Under the pieces are notes generated by a model, which saw only the letters and a program-made list of their open reading frames with translations, had not been told where the DNA came from and made no database searches. Shown piece by piece: positions 12,605-23,913 of a stretch of 64,000 nt of DNA; the stretch's first letter is position 1; each line of letters starts with the position of its first letter. Made by a program: the position numbers and the translations under genes. Source of the stretch: Petunia secreta (lineage: Eukaryota; Streptophyta; Magnoliopsida; Solanales; Solanaceae); the NCBI GenBank assembly GCA_029990175.1, contig JARKIP010000017.1, positions 32,847,001 through 32,911,000 of the forward strand, read 5' to 3'.

Positions 12605-13593
12605 TGTTGAAGGATGAGTTTTGAAGATGACAAAGGACCTGGTGCTAAGTGGACCATGAAAAGGTTTACAGTTGAATGAAGAAGACCAGTTGTTCAACGA
12701 GTTGTTCAAGTCAGAACTGAAAAAGGAAAGAAGAGAACGGCTGGAGTCAAAGTTTCAATCCTACCTAAAGTAGAAGAAGCTATAGGCGGTGCTGAAAAGG
12801 ACGCGGTTCCTAAACGACAATGGATTGGAACATAAGGCAAATTAACTTAGGTTTTAAATAAGGAAATATGGGTAACCTTGTTTAAACTGATTTCAAAGAG
12901 GAAAAGGATTCCTAAACTTAGTTGGATCTGGCTAAGTCTAGTTCCTATATACAAGTTAGTTTGACCAAAATCGACGCGCACAAAAAAGACATCTCAACAG
13001 AGCATATCAAGTACAATCAGATCGTGAGAAGCTTTGTGTGCAAGAATAAAGGCTGAGCAGCAGAACCTGATGAAGGAGCAGTTTCATAGATAAGTCTGTT
13101 GTTTAGGTTTTTGTTATAGGCTATTGAGTTATAATCTATTTGCTTGTTTGGAAGCATATAGTAGAGATTACTTTTGAGGTTAAGTAGAGGTAAGCATATA
13201 GTAGAGATTATATTTTAGGCTAAGTAGAGGTAACCTTACCAGATAACGAGTGGCTGTAAAGGTTCTAGGTGCTAGCGGGTTCTAGTTCCTTGATTATATT
13301 ACATTGTACTCTAAAACTTGCTCGAAATTTTTCCTTTAGTGGAAGAGTTGAAATTCCAAGAGTTTGGGTCGTGGTTTTTTATCCCTTGAGCAAGGATTTT
13401 TCCACGTAAAAATCTATGTGTTCTTTACGTTTCCGTAATTTGTTTAGTTTCAGAGATAGGTGAAACTTGCAAGGAACCTGGTTCTTTGTGAGTTAGGCAC
13501 AGAAAGTTAAAAGCAAGTTTTAGAATTCGAAAATCGGGTAATGACACTATTCACCCCCCTCTAGTGTCTTACGAAGGTGCACCAAGTGGAACA
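12605..13593 (+). repeat. 5' LTR of copia element B
   Basis: 989 bp, TGTTGAAGG...GGAACA. Differs from the 3' LTR by scattered changes and by a 40-bp tandem duplication (13152-13231, around gcatatagtagagatta). A TATA-like 'ctatatacaag' near 12947 (tatatatacaag in the 3' LTR near 22060) is the likely promoter core. Confidence 0.92.
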
Positions 13594-13595
13594 AG

Positions 13596-13607
13596 TGGTA
13601 TCAGAGC
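13596..13607 (+). promoter_or_regulatory. Primer binding site of element B (initiator tRNA-Met)
   Basis: TGGTATCAGAGC two bases after the 5' LTR, the standard plant copia primer site. Confidence 0.92.
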
Positions 13608-13652
13608 AGGTTCTCTCAAAGAAAGATTAACATCTTGAGAAGGATCTGAATA

Positions 13653-15616
13653 ATGAGTGCACCACCGATAATCACCGAAGGACAATCTGTCAATAGGCTT
13701 CCTCAATTCAATGGCCAATACTATGGATGGTGGAAAGGCAGAATGGAAGACTTTATTCAAGCTGAAGACTTTCAGCTATGGATCATTACTAAGGATGGAC
13801 CTCTTATTCCAAGCAAAACTGTTGGACAGCCACCCAATCAGGAAACTGTTCCCAAAGAGATATCTGAGTATACTGATGCTGATTTCAAGATGGTGGAGAA
13901 GAATGCAAAAGCTAAGAGGCTCATCATATGTGGACTTGGTCCTGATGAATACAACAGAGTTTTTTCATACAAGACGGCCAAAGAAATCTAGGATGCTCTA
14001 CAAATTGCTCATGAAGGAACCTCACGTGTGAAGAAGTCAAGGATCCAGATGCTGAAAAGAAAGTTTGAGTTGTTTGCTATGGGTGAATCTGAGTCCATCC
14101 AGGATATGATGACCAGGTTCACTATCATAACAAACGAGATGAAGTCACTAGGTATGGTTCTAGTCGAAAAAGTGATCAGGATTCTACCTGATTCATGGGA
14201 ATCAAAGGTTACAGCTATCATTGAGTCCAAGGAACTGGACAAGATTGAGCTAGATGAACTCGTTGGTAGTCTGAAAACCCATGAGCTTATGAAACAATCA
14301 AGGATGAAGGTGGAACCTAAGAAGGAGAAGAACCTAGCTCTAGAGGCAACTGGAGGTTCTAAGTATGAAGTATCTGAGCACGAGATGGCCTTGGTCAACG
14401 CGGTACGAAAAAACTTAAGCTTCTAAAGAAGAAGAACCAAAGCCACTCTCGCCAAGAACAACATAATTGAAAATCCTGACTACTCAGGGTGTTTTAAGTG
14501 TAACAAGAAGGATCATGCTATAAAGGAATGCCGATTGTGGGATATTGAGTGGAAAAGGTCCGGGGCTTCAAAGGAGAATGAACCCAAGAAGAACAAACGT
14601 CCTCCCAACTTCAGAGCATTAAGGAGGAAAAAGAAAGAGGTGTTCTATGCAACATGGGGACCTTCTGAAAGAGAAAGTGACGAAGAAGAAGAAGAAGAAG
14701 AAGAAGAAGATGATGAAGATGATGATGATGATGATGATGATGATTCTCCTTTGGCACTAATGGCTGATAATGAACCTTCAATTGATGATACACCTGAGGT
14801 AAGTCTCGATGAACTGAAAACTAGACTTCATACTTGTTCTTCTAGGGAATTAAATTTGCTTGCCCTGACTTTGATTGAAGAAATTGAAAATTTGAGGTCT
14901 GAGAAGGAACAAGCACTTTCTGAGAAGGACCAACTAATGTCAGTTGCGTCTGAGTTTTCAATGAGAAATAAAAACATGGAAAAAACTAAATATGATCTTA
15001 AAAAGGAATTAATTGCTAGTTAAGCTCAAGTTTTGGAACTAAATCAGAAAGTCTCCGCCCTCAAATTAGAAACTCTTCAATTAAAGGAACAGGTGCTTTG
15101 TGAGAAGAAGCTAGGTTCTGCACTCGAACTTGAGAATCAACAATTAAAAGAAGTGTCTGGTAAGCAAGGAGTTAGTGAGGCTCAAATCAACCTTGAAACT
15201 GAGCTTGAAAAAAAAAAAACCTGGCTCTGCATCAGGAAACTGTGAAGAACCAAGTTCTTCAAGAAAAGGTTGAAAAAGCTAACTCTGAGCTCACCAAACT
15301 CACGAAATGGAACAAGTCTTCTGAAGCTTTGAATTGGTTGCATAAAAATCATAATAGAGGTAAAATTGGATTAGGACATAGGAAACCGTTACCTGCCTGG
15401 AACCCTAATAGTAAATATGTAGGACTTCCTTGCAACAAACTCTGCTTCTTGTGTGGTATGACTGAACATATTAAGAATGAATGCAGTGTTGCAAAAGATG
15501 CAGTAAAAAGGAACAAAAAATCAGTTTTACCTTATTGGGCTAGAAAAGATTTGATTCATCCATTCGATAACAAAAAGGGACCCAAGCTAGTCTGGGTTCC
15601 TGTTACTAACCCTTGA
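13653..15616 (+). pseudogene. gag part of element B gag-pol
   Basis: Starts at ATG 13653 (MSAPPIITEGQS), 45 bases after the primer site. UBN2-type capsid region is at 13700-14400 (FNGQYYGWWKGRMEDFIQ, then FTIITNEMKSLG). Two CCHC zinc knuckles bind RNA: CFKCNKKDHAIKEC at about 14490-14530 and CFLCGMTEHIKNEC at about 15443-15484. Between them is a long acidic tract from (GAA)n(GAT)n codons (14683-14746), then a coiled-coil rich in glutamate and leucine. Breaks: in-frame stops near 13989 (where a tryptophan is expected), 14424 and 15021, and a frameshift in the A-run near 15207. The two-knuckle, acidic-tract layout is longer than a usual copia gag, as in sireviruses. Confidence 0.88.
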
Positions 15617-15649
15617 TTTTCTTTTGCAGGCTGGAGTGAGATGGAACAA

Positions 15650-17285
15650 CCCAAGCTGAATTCTTGATAGTGGGTGTTCCAGGCACATGACAGGAGATAG
15701 AAGAAACTTTCTCTCACTCGCAGCATTTTAAGGGGGTAGTGTGGCTTTTGGAGGAGGCAAGAGCGGTGAAATTGTTGGTATTGGAAAAGTTTGGAGATCC
15801 CTCAATCATGCTATAAACAATGTACTATGTGTGGATGGATTGAGGCACAATCTTCTAAGTATCTCTCAACTATGTGATAAAGGAAACTCGGTGAGTTTCA
15901 CATCTGTAGGTTGCACTGTGAAGAAGCTGCATACTGGTGAGGTATTAATGGAAGGGAAACGAGCTAATAATGTGTACAAGGCGACATTAGGGTCTCTTCC
16001 TGAAAATAATTTGACTTGTCTAAATGTGCTGGAGAATGATAGTCAGTTGTGGCACAAGAGACTAGGACATGCAAGCTTGACTCAATTGAATAAGTTGGTG
16101 TCAAAGGACCTGGTTCGTGGAATGCCAAGCAAGAGGTTCAATGACATCAAGATTTGTGATGCTTGTGTGAGGGGGAAACATGTAAGATCTTCATTCAAGT
16201 CAAAGAAAGTGGTTAGCACTTCTAAACCACTTGAGCTGGTTCACATGGATTTGTGTGGACCAATGAGGGTAAGGAGCGGAGGAGGTAAGAAATTCGTAAT
16301 GGTAATAGTTGATGACTACTCCAGATACACATGGACCTTGTTCCTCAGGTCTAAAGATGAAGCATATGATATGTTCGAGGACTGGGTCAGAGTCAAACAG
16401 AAGAAACTGGGGTTTCAACTAGTGAGTATAAGGTCCGACCATGGTACAGAATTTGAGAATGCTAAGTTTGCTGAATATTGTAACAAACATGGTGTGGATC
16501 AGAACTTCTCTGCACCAAGGACTCCTTAGCAGAATGGTGTAGTTGAAAGGAAGAACAGGTCCTTGGAGGACATGGCTAGAACAATGTTGCTGTCAAGCGG
16601 CTTATCAAACAATTTTTGGGCTGAAGCAGTCAACACCGCTTGCTACCTGCTGAATCGATGTTCTATCCGTTCTTTTCTAGAGAAAACTCCCTATGAGCTG
16701 ATCAGAGGCAGGAAACCTAATATTGCACATCTCAGAGCTTTTGGGTGCAAGTGTTTCGTGCATAACAATGGGAAAGAACCTCTAGAGAAGTTTGATGCTA
16801 GAAGTGATGAGGCCATCTTCTTAGGATATTCTTCACAAAGTAAATCTTATAAAGTGTTCAACAAGAGAACCTTGACTGTAGAAGAAAGTGTGCATGTGGT
16901 ATTTGATGAATCTGAAAGTGTTACAAACAGACAAGAAGATGATGATCAGGAGATCGGTCTTGAAAGAGATGAACCTGCTGAAGACCCTGAGAATTTGAAT
17001 GGAGTTAAAAGTAATCAGGATGATAAGGATCAAATTCAGGGGGAACTAAAATGCAATCAAACAAGGGGAACTGAAGGGAAAGTTGAAGGAGAGTTAGATG
17101 GCTCAGATCCTCCTGGAAACGACACTCAGCAGGTTCAGCCTAAACCTTGGCGATATCAAAGTTCTCATCCACTGGAGAACCTCATGTTTGATCTAAACAC
17201 TGGAATTGTTACTAGAAGAGCTTTGAAGAACTTATGTGCATTCTTTGCGTTTCTGTCCACAATAGAACCAAAAACATGTACGTGA
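15650..17285 (+). pseudogene. protease and integrase part of element B gag-pol
   Basis: Protease: ILDSGCSRHMTGDRR near 15660-15705, with the aspartic catalytic DSG intact, but a stop just before it (tga where W is expected) and another near 15730. The long open part 15741-16529 holds GAG-pre-integrase with the HHCC zinc site (LWHKRLGHAS, then CDACVRGKH) and the first two integrase acidic residues (HMDLCGP, RSDHGTEFEN). A CAG-to-TAG stop at 16527-16529 precedes the third (QNGVVERKN). The C-terminal end of integrase, with LRAFGCKCFVHN and FLGYSSQSKSYKVFN, runs to a frameshift near 17280. Integrase inserts the cDNA into the host genome in the nucleus. Confidence 0.88.
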
Positions 17286-18827
17286 AGCACTTGAGGATCC
17301 AGACTGGGCGATTGCGATGCAAGAGGAACTTCATCAGTTTGAACGTAGTAAGGTATGGCACCTGGTCCCTCGACCAACGGACAGGTCCATCATTGGTACT
17401 AAATGGGTATTTAGAAACAAACTGGATTAACATGGCATAGTGACAAGGAGCAATGCAAGACTGGTGGTTCAAGGTTATAGTCAAGAAGAAGGAATTGATT
17501 ATGATGAAACCTTTGCACCTGTCGCTAGAATGGAGGACATTAGGATGCTTATTGCTTTTGCAGCTTACATGGAGTTTAGGCTGTACCAGATGGATGTGAA
17601 GAGTGCATTCCTTAATGGTTATTTGAATGAAGAAGTGTATGTGGTTCAACCACCTGGCTTTGAAAGTACAGAGTTTCCTGATCATGTTTACAAACTTGAC
17701 AAGGCTTTGTATGGATTGAAACAGGCTTCTAGGGCTTGGTATGAAAGTTTGTCTGGGTTCTTATTGAAGAATGGGTTTACAAGGGGTAAAATAGACAACA
17801 CTTTGTTTTTAAGGAAGAAAGCCAAGGACCTGTTGATTGTTCAAGTATATGTAGACGACATCATCTTTGGTGCTACAAATGAGAACCTTTGCAAGGAGTT
17901 TGCCGACCTGATGGGAAGTGAATTTGAGATGAGTATGATGGGTGAGCTAAATTGCTTCTTAGGCTTACAAATTAAGCAATCTCAGGAAGGAACAATGATC
18001 CACTAGAAGAAGTACATCAAAGAGCCATTAAGGAAATATGATTTGAAGTCTGCTAAGGATATGAACACACCCATTGCTCCTGGAATGAAGTTAGATCTGG
18101 ATGAAACTGGTGCTTCAATTGATGAAACTAAGTACAGAGGAATGATTGGTTCCTTGTTGTATTTAACTGCGAGTCGTCCAGATATTGTTTATAGTGTGGG
18201 TTTGTGCGCAAGGTTCCAATCAAAACCAAATGAGTCATACTTAACTGCAGTCAAGAGAATCTTGAGATATTTGAAAGGAACTCAAGATCTCGGTTTATGG
18301 TACCCAAAAGGTGGAAGCTTTGATCTAATTGGGTATGCAGATGCTGACTATGCTAGTCACTTGGTTGATAGGAAAAGTATATCTGGAATGGCACACTTCC
18401 TAGGTCCTTGTTAGTTTCATGGGCTACAAAGAAACAAAACTCAGTGGCATTATCCACAGCTGAAGCTGAATATGTAGCAGCTACTTTATGTTGTTCACAG
18501 TTATTATGGATTAAGCAGCAGTTGGAGGACTTTGGAATCAAGTATGGACCAGTTCTAATCTTTTGTGACAATACCAGTGCAATCAATATTGCCAAGAACC
18601 CGATCCAGCACAAGAGAACAAAGCACATTGATATTAGGTATCATTTTCTAAGGGACAATATTGAGAAAGGCCTAATCACGATGAACTTTAGCAGGACTGA
18701 GGACCAAATTGCTGATATCTTCACTAAGACATTGAACAGGGTACAATTTGAAAAGAACAGGCTTGAGCTAGGGATGACCAAGATACAACGAACAAAGCAG
18801 CACCTGGTTTTCCCAATGATTGGCTAG
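17286..18827 (+). pseudogene. reverse transcriptase and RNase H part of element B gag-pol
   Basis: Copia RT (RVT_2). It enters by frameshift near 17280 (ALEDPDWAIAMQEELHQFE), with a stop near 17428. The open part 17440-18006 has ARLVVQGYSQEEGIDYDETF, YQMDVKSAFLNG, LYGLKQASRAWY and the catalytic YVDDIIFG. A TAG at 18004-18006 and a frameshift near 18410 break the connection and RNase H. RNase H shows YADADYA, TAEAEYVAA and FCDNTSAINIAKNP, and ends ALELGMTK-like at about 18780. The natural stop is at 18825-18827. All catalytic motifs remain, so breakage is recent relative to element A. Confidence 0.88.
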
Positions 18828-19314
18828 TGAAGTTTCCTTGTTTTACTTAGCTTAACTTTGCTTAGTTGATTCTACTATGAAAACTTAATTGTTTTGCATG
18901 CTAACCTGTTTGGAACTTGTTTTCATGACTTAGATACGACAAATTTTTGAAATCTAGGATATAATTGAAGAAACTGGTGCATGGACATTCAGGTACACAT
19001 TCTATATTACTTACTGAATATAACGTTGTCTTACGTGACCTAATTTGTTACCAATCACCCTCACTTGGCACCAGATTAGTGCAAAACTTTTAAAATTCAA
19101 ATACTCTGAACCTTGATGGCGTCAGCTCCTATGCGTAATAAGTAGCAGCAGCTTTTTCCAATCCCATCAACCCGTTACCCTTCCCGATAAACCTAAACCC
19201 GTCTCTATTGCACTACTTGATAATTGACATTGTTCCTATCGTCTGATAATTCTAAAAACTCTCTCAAAATATTTTCTCTCTCTAAAACACAATCCTCTGA
19301 AAAAAAAAAAAACA
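18828..19314 (+). other. Gap between pol and env-like gene of element B
   Basis: 487 bp without an ORF. It ends in a pyrimidine-rich stretch ('ctctctctaaaacacaatcc') and an A-run before the env-like start. The position matches the untranslated spacer of sireviruses; a splice acceptor for a subgenomic env-like mRNA could lie here, but none stands out. Confidence 0.5.
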
Positions 19315-21278
19315 ATGTCGACCAGTTCTAAAGTAGATTCTCAATTCCCATCTCCAAAACTAAAAATCTCTAAACTAAATTAAAAGGCGAAGCAACTGGC
19401 CGCGAGTCGTTCTGTGGCTATGGCGAGGAAGTTTGCGAAATTGAGACAGAAGAACTTGTCGGAGGAAGCAACTAGTAAGGGGGAAATTGTTCCAGAAACT
19501 CGTACGGAGGAAGGGATCATGGAAGCGACTCAAAAAATTGTCCAAGAAATAGAAAAGGCAAACCCTAGTACTCCTACTGGTACTGTAGATGTCGATACTA
19601 GTGTACCCTTTATGCCTGTAGATTTAGAAGAACAAGTTGATAATGACGTAGGAGATAAGGAGGAGATAGTTATAGAAAATCCTGAAAAAATTGTCGAAAC
19701 AGAGGTTGTTGTAGTGGTCGCTAAAGAAACTGAGAACATAGTTGAGGAACCCGTTCCTGAGACATTTCCTATTGTAGAAAAGACTGTTAGTGACAAGGGA
19801 GAAGGAAAATCTGTTGAACCTGCTAAAGAACCTGAGAAAGAACCTGGTTCGTTCTCTGGTTCTGTCGCAGGTGATGACGCAGATCTGAGAGAGATTGATG
19901 ATTATGTGGAAGAGAATGTAGAAGGTGTAGGTTGTACTGAGCCTGTAGATGCTGTGTTGCCTGAGCCCAATCCCACTGCTCAAGCTAGTGAAGGTTCCTC
20001 CAGTGAAACAAATGTTATGGTGGTAGAGGAATAGAGGAGATTGGGAAAAAGGCCTGTGGTTCAGGAACAAAAACAAGTTGTGGAGAAACGGAGGTTAGTG
20101 AAGGGAGGAGAATTTGTAGGTAGTTCCAAAATAGGAAGTTCTGGTGATACAGAGGGGATAGGAGAAAGCAGTAGAAAAACAGTGAGTCATATGAGAAGAC
20201 CTGCTACTCGTGGCTCTGTGAGAGAGCAGCAGGGGAAGATTGTGGAGGAACCTGAGGTTCGTAGGAGAGGTTCCAAATCAAAGCTGGTGATTGGAGATGA
20301 CAAGGAAGACAAGAAGAGAAGGGTGGCCTACTTTAGAGGTCTACCAATGGTGAAGGGTAAAATTCTAACTGACCTGGAGCTAGAGGATATGACTCAACTT
20401 GGTGGTAAGTTGAGAGCTCAAGGTTGGTTGAACCTATTCAGTGATGGTGCTAGACAGCTGAGAGAGCAAGAAGTTCGAGAATTTTATTCCAATTGCACAG
20501 TGAGTGAAGGTATTGTGACAACCATAGTCAAAGGGCTGGTGATCCAGTTTGATAGTGTGGAACTGGGTGAGATTTTGGGTGTTCCCTCTCAGGGCTACAG
20601 CGAGTACATAAGGAACTCGTGGCCGGTTAGAGGAGATGGTGTGTCTGCTTTGGAGGTAACCCGGAAATTTGCAGGGAGACCAAGACTGGCAAGGGCTACA
20701 CAGGTAAAGAAGAAGGCAATGCAACCCGTCTACCAGTTGCTCTTTGAAGTTGTGCTGAAGAACCTACTGCAAAGGTCAGAGAGGAGGAGTGAGGCCAACT
20801 TTCTGGATATGACCTATATGGACCTGCTAGATCGAGAGGTAATCTGCCTGAATTGATGATCAAGCACATTGGTAGAGTAGCTGATATGGGGTTAGGCAAA
20901 CATGCGCTGGTCTATGGGTTTCTTCCGGGGAAGGTATTTGATTTCTTTGGGGTGCCTGTTGGTAAGTGGACTGAGCCGGACCACAATGACTTATTTGGAA
21001 GGAACGTTCTAAAGTCCTGTGACTATGTGTTGGATGGTGAACCTGCTGATGAACCAGAGAATATGGAGGATGATGTTGAGGAAAGGAGGAACAACAGAGT
21101 TGACAGGAGAATTGAGGGGTTCAGGAGGCAGCTTGAAAGGCAAAATGATGAGCTCGCCTGGATGAATGCTGAAAACACAAGGCTGGATGCAGAGCTGGAG
21201 CGTGAAAGAGAAGGAAACTCGCGTCGCCTCGCCTTGTTGCTTGCTCACTTTAACATCCCTGATATTCCCCAATTCTGA
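19315..21278 (+). pseudogene. Env-like/extra 3' ORF of copia element B
   Basis: Starts at ATG 19315 (MSTSSKVDSQ). One frame runs to 20856 apart from two stops (19379-19381 and 20032-20034). A frameshift near 20850 leads to the last part, which ends at 21278. Layout: a basic N-terminus; an acidic valine/glutamate-rich region (19480-20030); a basic linker; a conserved block at about 20320-20850 (AYFRGLPMVKGK, FYSNCTVSEG, LGEILGVPSQGYSEYI) that I recognise as the plant transposon-associated domain found in sirevirus extra ORFs; and a C-terminal coiled coil (21090-21220). No signal peptide or membrane helix is visible, so 'envelope' is only a historical name. Function is unknown. Confidence 0.8.
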
Positions 21279-21550
21279 ACCAGTTCCATTTCTCAGTCCC
21301 CTCCTGGTTCTTATATGGCCTGTTTTTAAGACAATTTTATATTTCGGTTTGTAATATTTTGAATGATGTTTGGATGTTTTAAGCCGGTTTGGCACTTTTT
21401 GTTGTTATAAATATCCTATTTGCTAGTATTTATTATCTGAAATAGGTTCCTGACGTTTAAAGGTTGGCTTGCTGCCTTTGGCACTAGAGTCAACTAGACT
21501 TAATTTAAGTTAAGCAGGTTCTAACAACTGTGAAACTTTTCGATGATGCC

Positions 21551-21562
21551 AAAAGGGGGAAG
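21551..21562 (+). promoter_or_regulatory. Internal polypurine tract of element B
   Basis: AAAAGGGGGAAG following GATGATGCC. It lies 155 bp before the 3' LTR and is shared with element A at 2891-2904. Extra tracts are typical of sireviruses. Confidence 0.65.
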
Positions 21563-21702
21563 TGAGATGTTGATTAGTTCATTATATGTTTGTGACCTAT
21601 TTTTCGCCTAACTGTTATTACCCTGGTTCGTGGTTAGTGTTTGATTTTTACAGGTTCTTGAGAGTATAGACCCTCGGTGAGACAACATAGTTTGTCATCA
21701 TC

Positions 21703-21716
21703 AAAAAGGGGAAATT
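21703..21716 (+). promoter_or_regulatory. Polypurine tract next to the 3' LTR of element B
   Basis: AAAAAGGGGAAATT ends exactly where the LTR begins with TGTTGAAGG. It primes plus-strand DNA synthesis. Confidence 0.88.
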
Positions 21717-22663
21717 TGTTGAAGGATGAGTTTTGAAGATGACTAAGAACCTGGTGCTAAGTGGACCATGAAAAGGTTCACAGTTGAATGAAGAAAACCA
21801 GCTGTTCAACGAGTTGTTCAAGTCAGAGCTGAAAAAGGAAAGAAGAGAACGGCTGGAGTCAAAGTTCCAATCCTACCTGAAGTAGAAGAAGCTATAGGCG
21901 GTGCTGAGAAGGACGCGGTTCCTAAACGACAATGGATTGGAACATAAGGCAAATTAACTTAGGTTTTAAATAAGGAAATATGGGTAACCTTATTTAAACT
22001 GATTTCAAAGAGGAAAAGGATTCGTAAACTTAGTTGGATCCGGCTAAGTCTAGTTCCTATATATACAAGTAAATTTGACCAAAATCGACGCGCACAAAAA
22101 AGACATCTCAATAGAGCATATCAAGTACAATCAGATCGTGAGAAACTTTGTGTGCAAGAAGAAAGGCTGAGCAGCAGAACCTGACGAAGGAGCAGTTTCA
22201 TACTGTTGTTTAGGTTCTTTGCTATAGGCTATTGAGTTGTAATCTATTCGCTTGTTTGGAAGCATATAGTAGAGATTACTTTTGAGGTTAAGTAGATGTA
22301 ACCTTGCCAGCTAACATGTGGCTGTGAAGGTTCTAGGTGCTAGGGGGTTCTAGTTCCTTGATTACATTACGTTGTAGTCTAAAACTTGCTCAGGTTTTTT
22401 TCCTTTAGTGGAAGAGTTGAAATCCCAAGAGTTTGGGTCGTGGTTTTTTATCCCTTGAGCAAGGATTTTTCCACGTAAAAATCTCTGTGTTCTTTACGTT
22501 TCCGCAATTTGTTTAGTTTCAGAGATAGGTGAAACTTGCAAGAAACCTGGTTCTTTGTAAGTTAGGCGCAGAAAATTAAAAGCAAATTTTAGAATTCGAA
22601 AATCGGGTAAGAGCACTATTCACCCCATCTCTAGTGTCTTACGAAGGTGCACCAAGTACCACA
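21717..22663 (+). repeat. 3' LTR of copia element B
   Basis: 947 bp, partner of 12605-13593. It ends ACCACA and is followed by the CACGA duplication. It lacks the 40-bp duplication of the 5' LTR. Confidence 0.92.
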
Positions 22664-23331
22664 CACGAGCTACTAGATTTCACAGCCTCATGGCCACCAT
22701 GTGACCCGAGAAAATAAGCATTCTCGTGATGGCCTCGTTCTTTGATCATAATGTGCTGAATTGTTTTGGATAACGAACAAACCCCTCTCTCCCTAGTCTC
22801 GTGTTATTGGACGTACTTCAGCTGCTCCAAAAGTAGCCTTTTTCCACTCAAATATGCACACAATATGGCCTAGATTACTGCCCATCTCCAATGCTTCATT
22901 ATTTGTATCTCCTCCCAAATTGCATTAACTCTTCCTAAAGCATTCGTATGAAAAGAAGAATAAAAGCTCCCACTTGAATGAGCTATAAAAATTAACACAC
23001 CCATGTATAATCCTCCAATTATATGCACCATTACCTAAACAAAAGAACACTTTGTTAGATAAAAAATACTCCATATTCTACTCCCTAAGGATTTGAACAC
23101 AAGGCACTCGACACCCAACTTTGGGAGCTTCACTCAGTTCCTCCATGGCCTAGCTCTTATGTACGGTTCATTCAATTGGTCGCTAGTAATGGTTTTGAAA
23201 ATTTTAGTTTAAAGTTCTAGAAATATTTCTTGAATTTTCTTAGTTCAAACGCGGTCAGCACTAGTCGCTATTTTTCTAATTTTATAAGTGCTGGCTATTT
23301 CTCTTTCACCGTCCTAAAAAGTGGCAACATG
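22664..23331. other. Spacer between element B and the Ogre element
   Basis: 668 bp. It begins with the CACGA duplication of element B and ends with ACATG, the duplication of the Ogre element. No ORF or recognisable repeat is visible. It is probably the continuation of the sequence at 12226-12604. Confidence 0.55.
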
Positions 23332-23889
23332 TGTAATCACCTAATTTTGGCACTAGATAAGAAAAATTGCTTAGAATAGTCGTATTAGATTTTTAGGACG
23401 TGTCGTCAAATTTTTCCGTACGTCTAGTGTTTATTCTTAGCTAAATTTGTCTTTAATTAGGACAGAAAATATGAAAATACCAAAAATTACTTGTTATCTG
23501 TTTAATTGTGATTCTACGTTTTAATTGTGATAGTATCGTGAATTTATGTGGTTTACATTATGATTAATTGTGTATGTTCTGTTAGTATAGACTCTTTTAA
23601 TAGCCATTTTTGCAAAAATAAATAGCCCAATGCCTAGCGCATCAGCCCACTCACTCTTTGGCCCACCCAACACATAATTATATCTGAGCCTTTGATTTTG
23701 GATTCATCTAACGGACAGAATTCCTCCTCTCATTCCCTTATAGGCCCCCAAACTCACCTCATTTCTTCCATTCTCACTTAAGTCTCAAAGACTTGGGAGA
23801 ACTCTGCCCAAATTTCTCCTCCCTACCGGAAAATATCCCACCACCGCTGGTCCACCGAGAGCCACCGGTCGGCCGCCGCGCTGCCGCCG

Positions 23890-23913
23890 CCGGCCACCAC
23901 CTCCGGTGGCCGG
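23890..23913. other. GC-rich perfect hairpin in the Ogre LTR
   Basis: CCGGCCACC and GGTGGCCGG form a 9-bp perfect inverted repeat around a 6-base loop, in an otherwise AT-rich LTR. The 3' LTR has the same hairpin at 41854-41877. Role unknown. Confidence 0.7.

Larger units (their letters stand above)
12605..22663 (+). mobile_element. Sirevirus-like Ty1/copia retrotransposon B
   Basis: A complete 10.1-kb copia element: 5' LTR 12605-13593, tRNA-Met primer site, gag-pol, env-like gene, two polypurine tracts, 3' LTR 21717-22663. The perfect 5-bp target duplication CACGA (12600-12604 and 22664-22668) fixes the ends. The extra gene after pol and the doubled tract point to the Sirevirus lineage. Coding regions are recognisable throughout but broken by several stops and frameshifts, so this copy is not autonomous. 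It is clearly younger than element A. Relationship to A is shown by the same gene order, gag start and protein wording, while the LTRs differ, so they are sister families. Confidence 0.93.

Noticed and set aside
14683..14746. Microsatellite independent of genes ((GAA)n(GAT)n)
   Set aside because: It is in frame in gag of element B and encodes the acidic tract, so it is treated as part of that gene.
19414..21278. True retroviral envelope gene
   Set aside because: No signal peptide, fusion peptide or membrane anchor is visible; it is described as env-like by position only.
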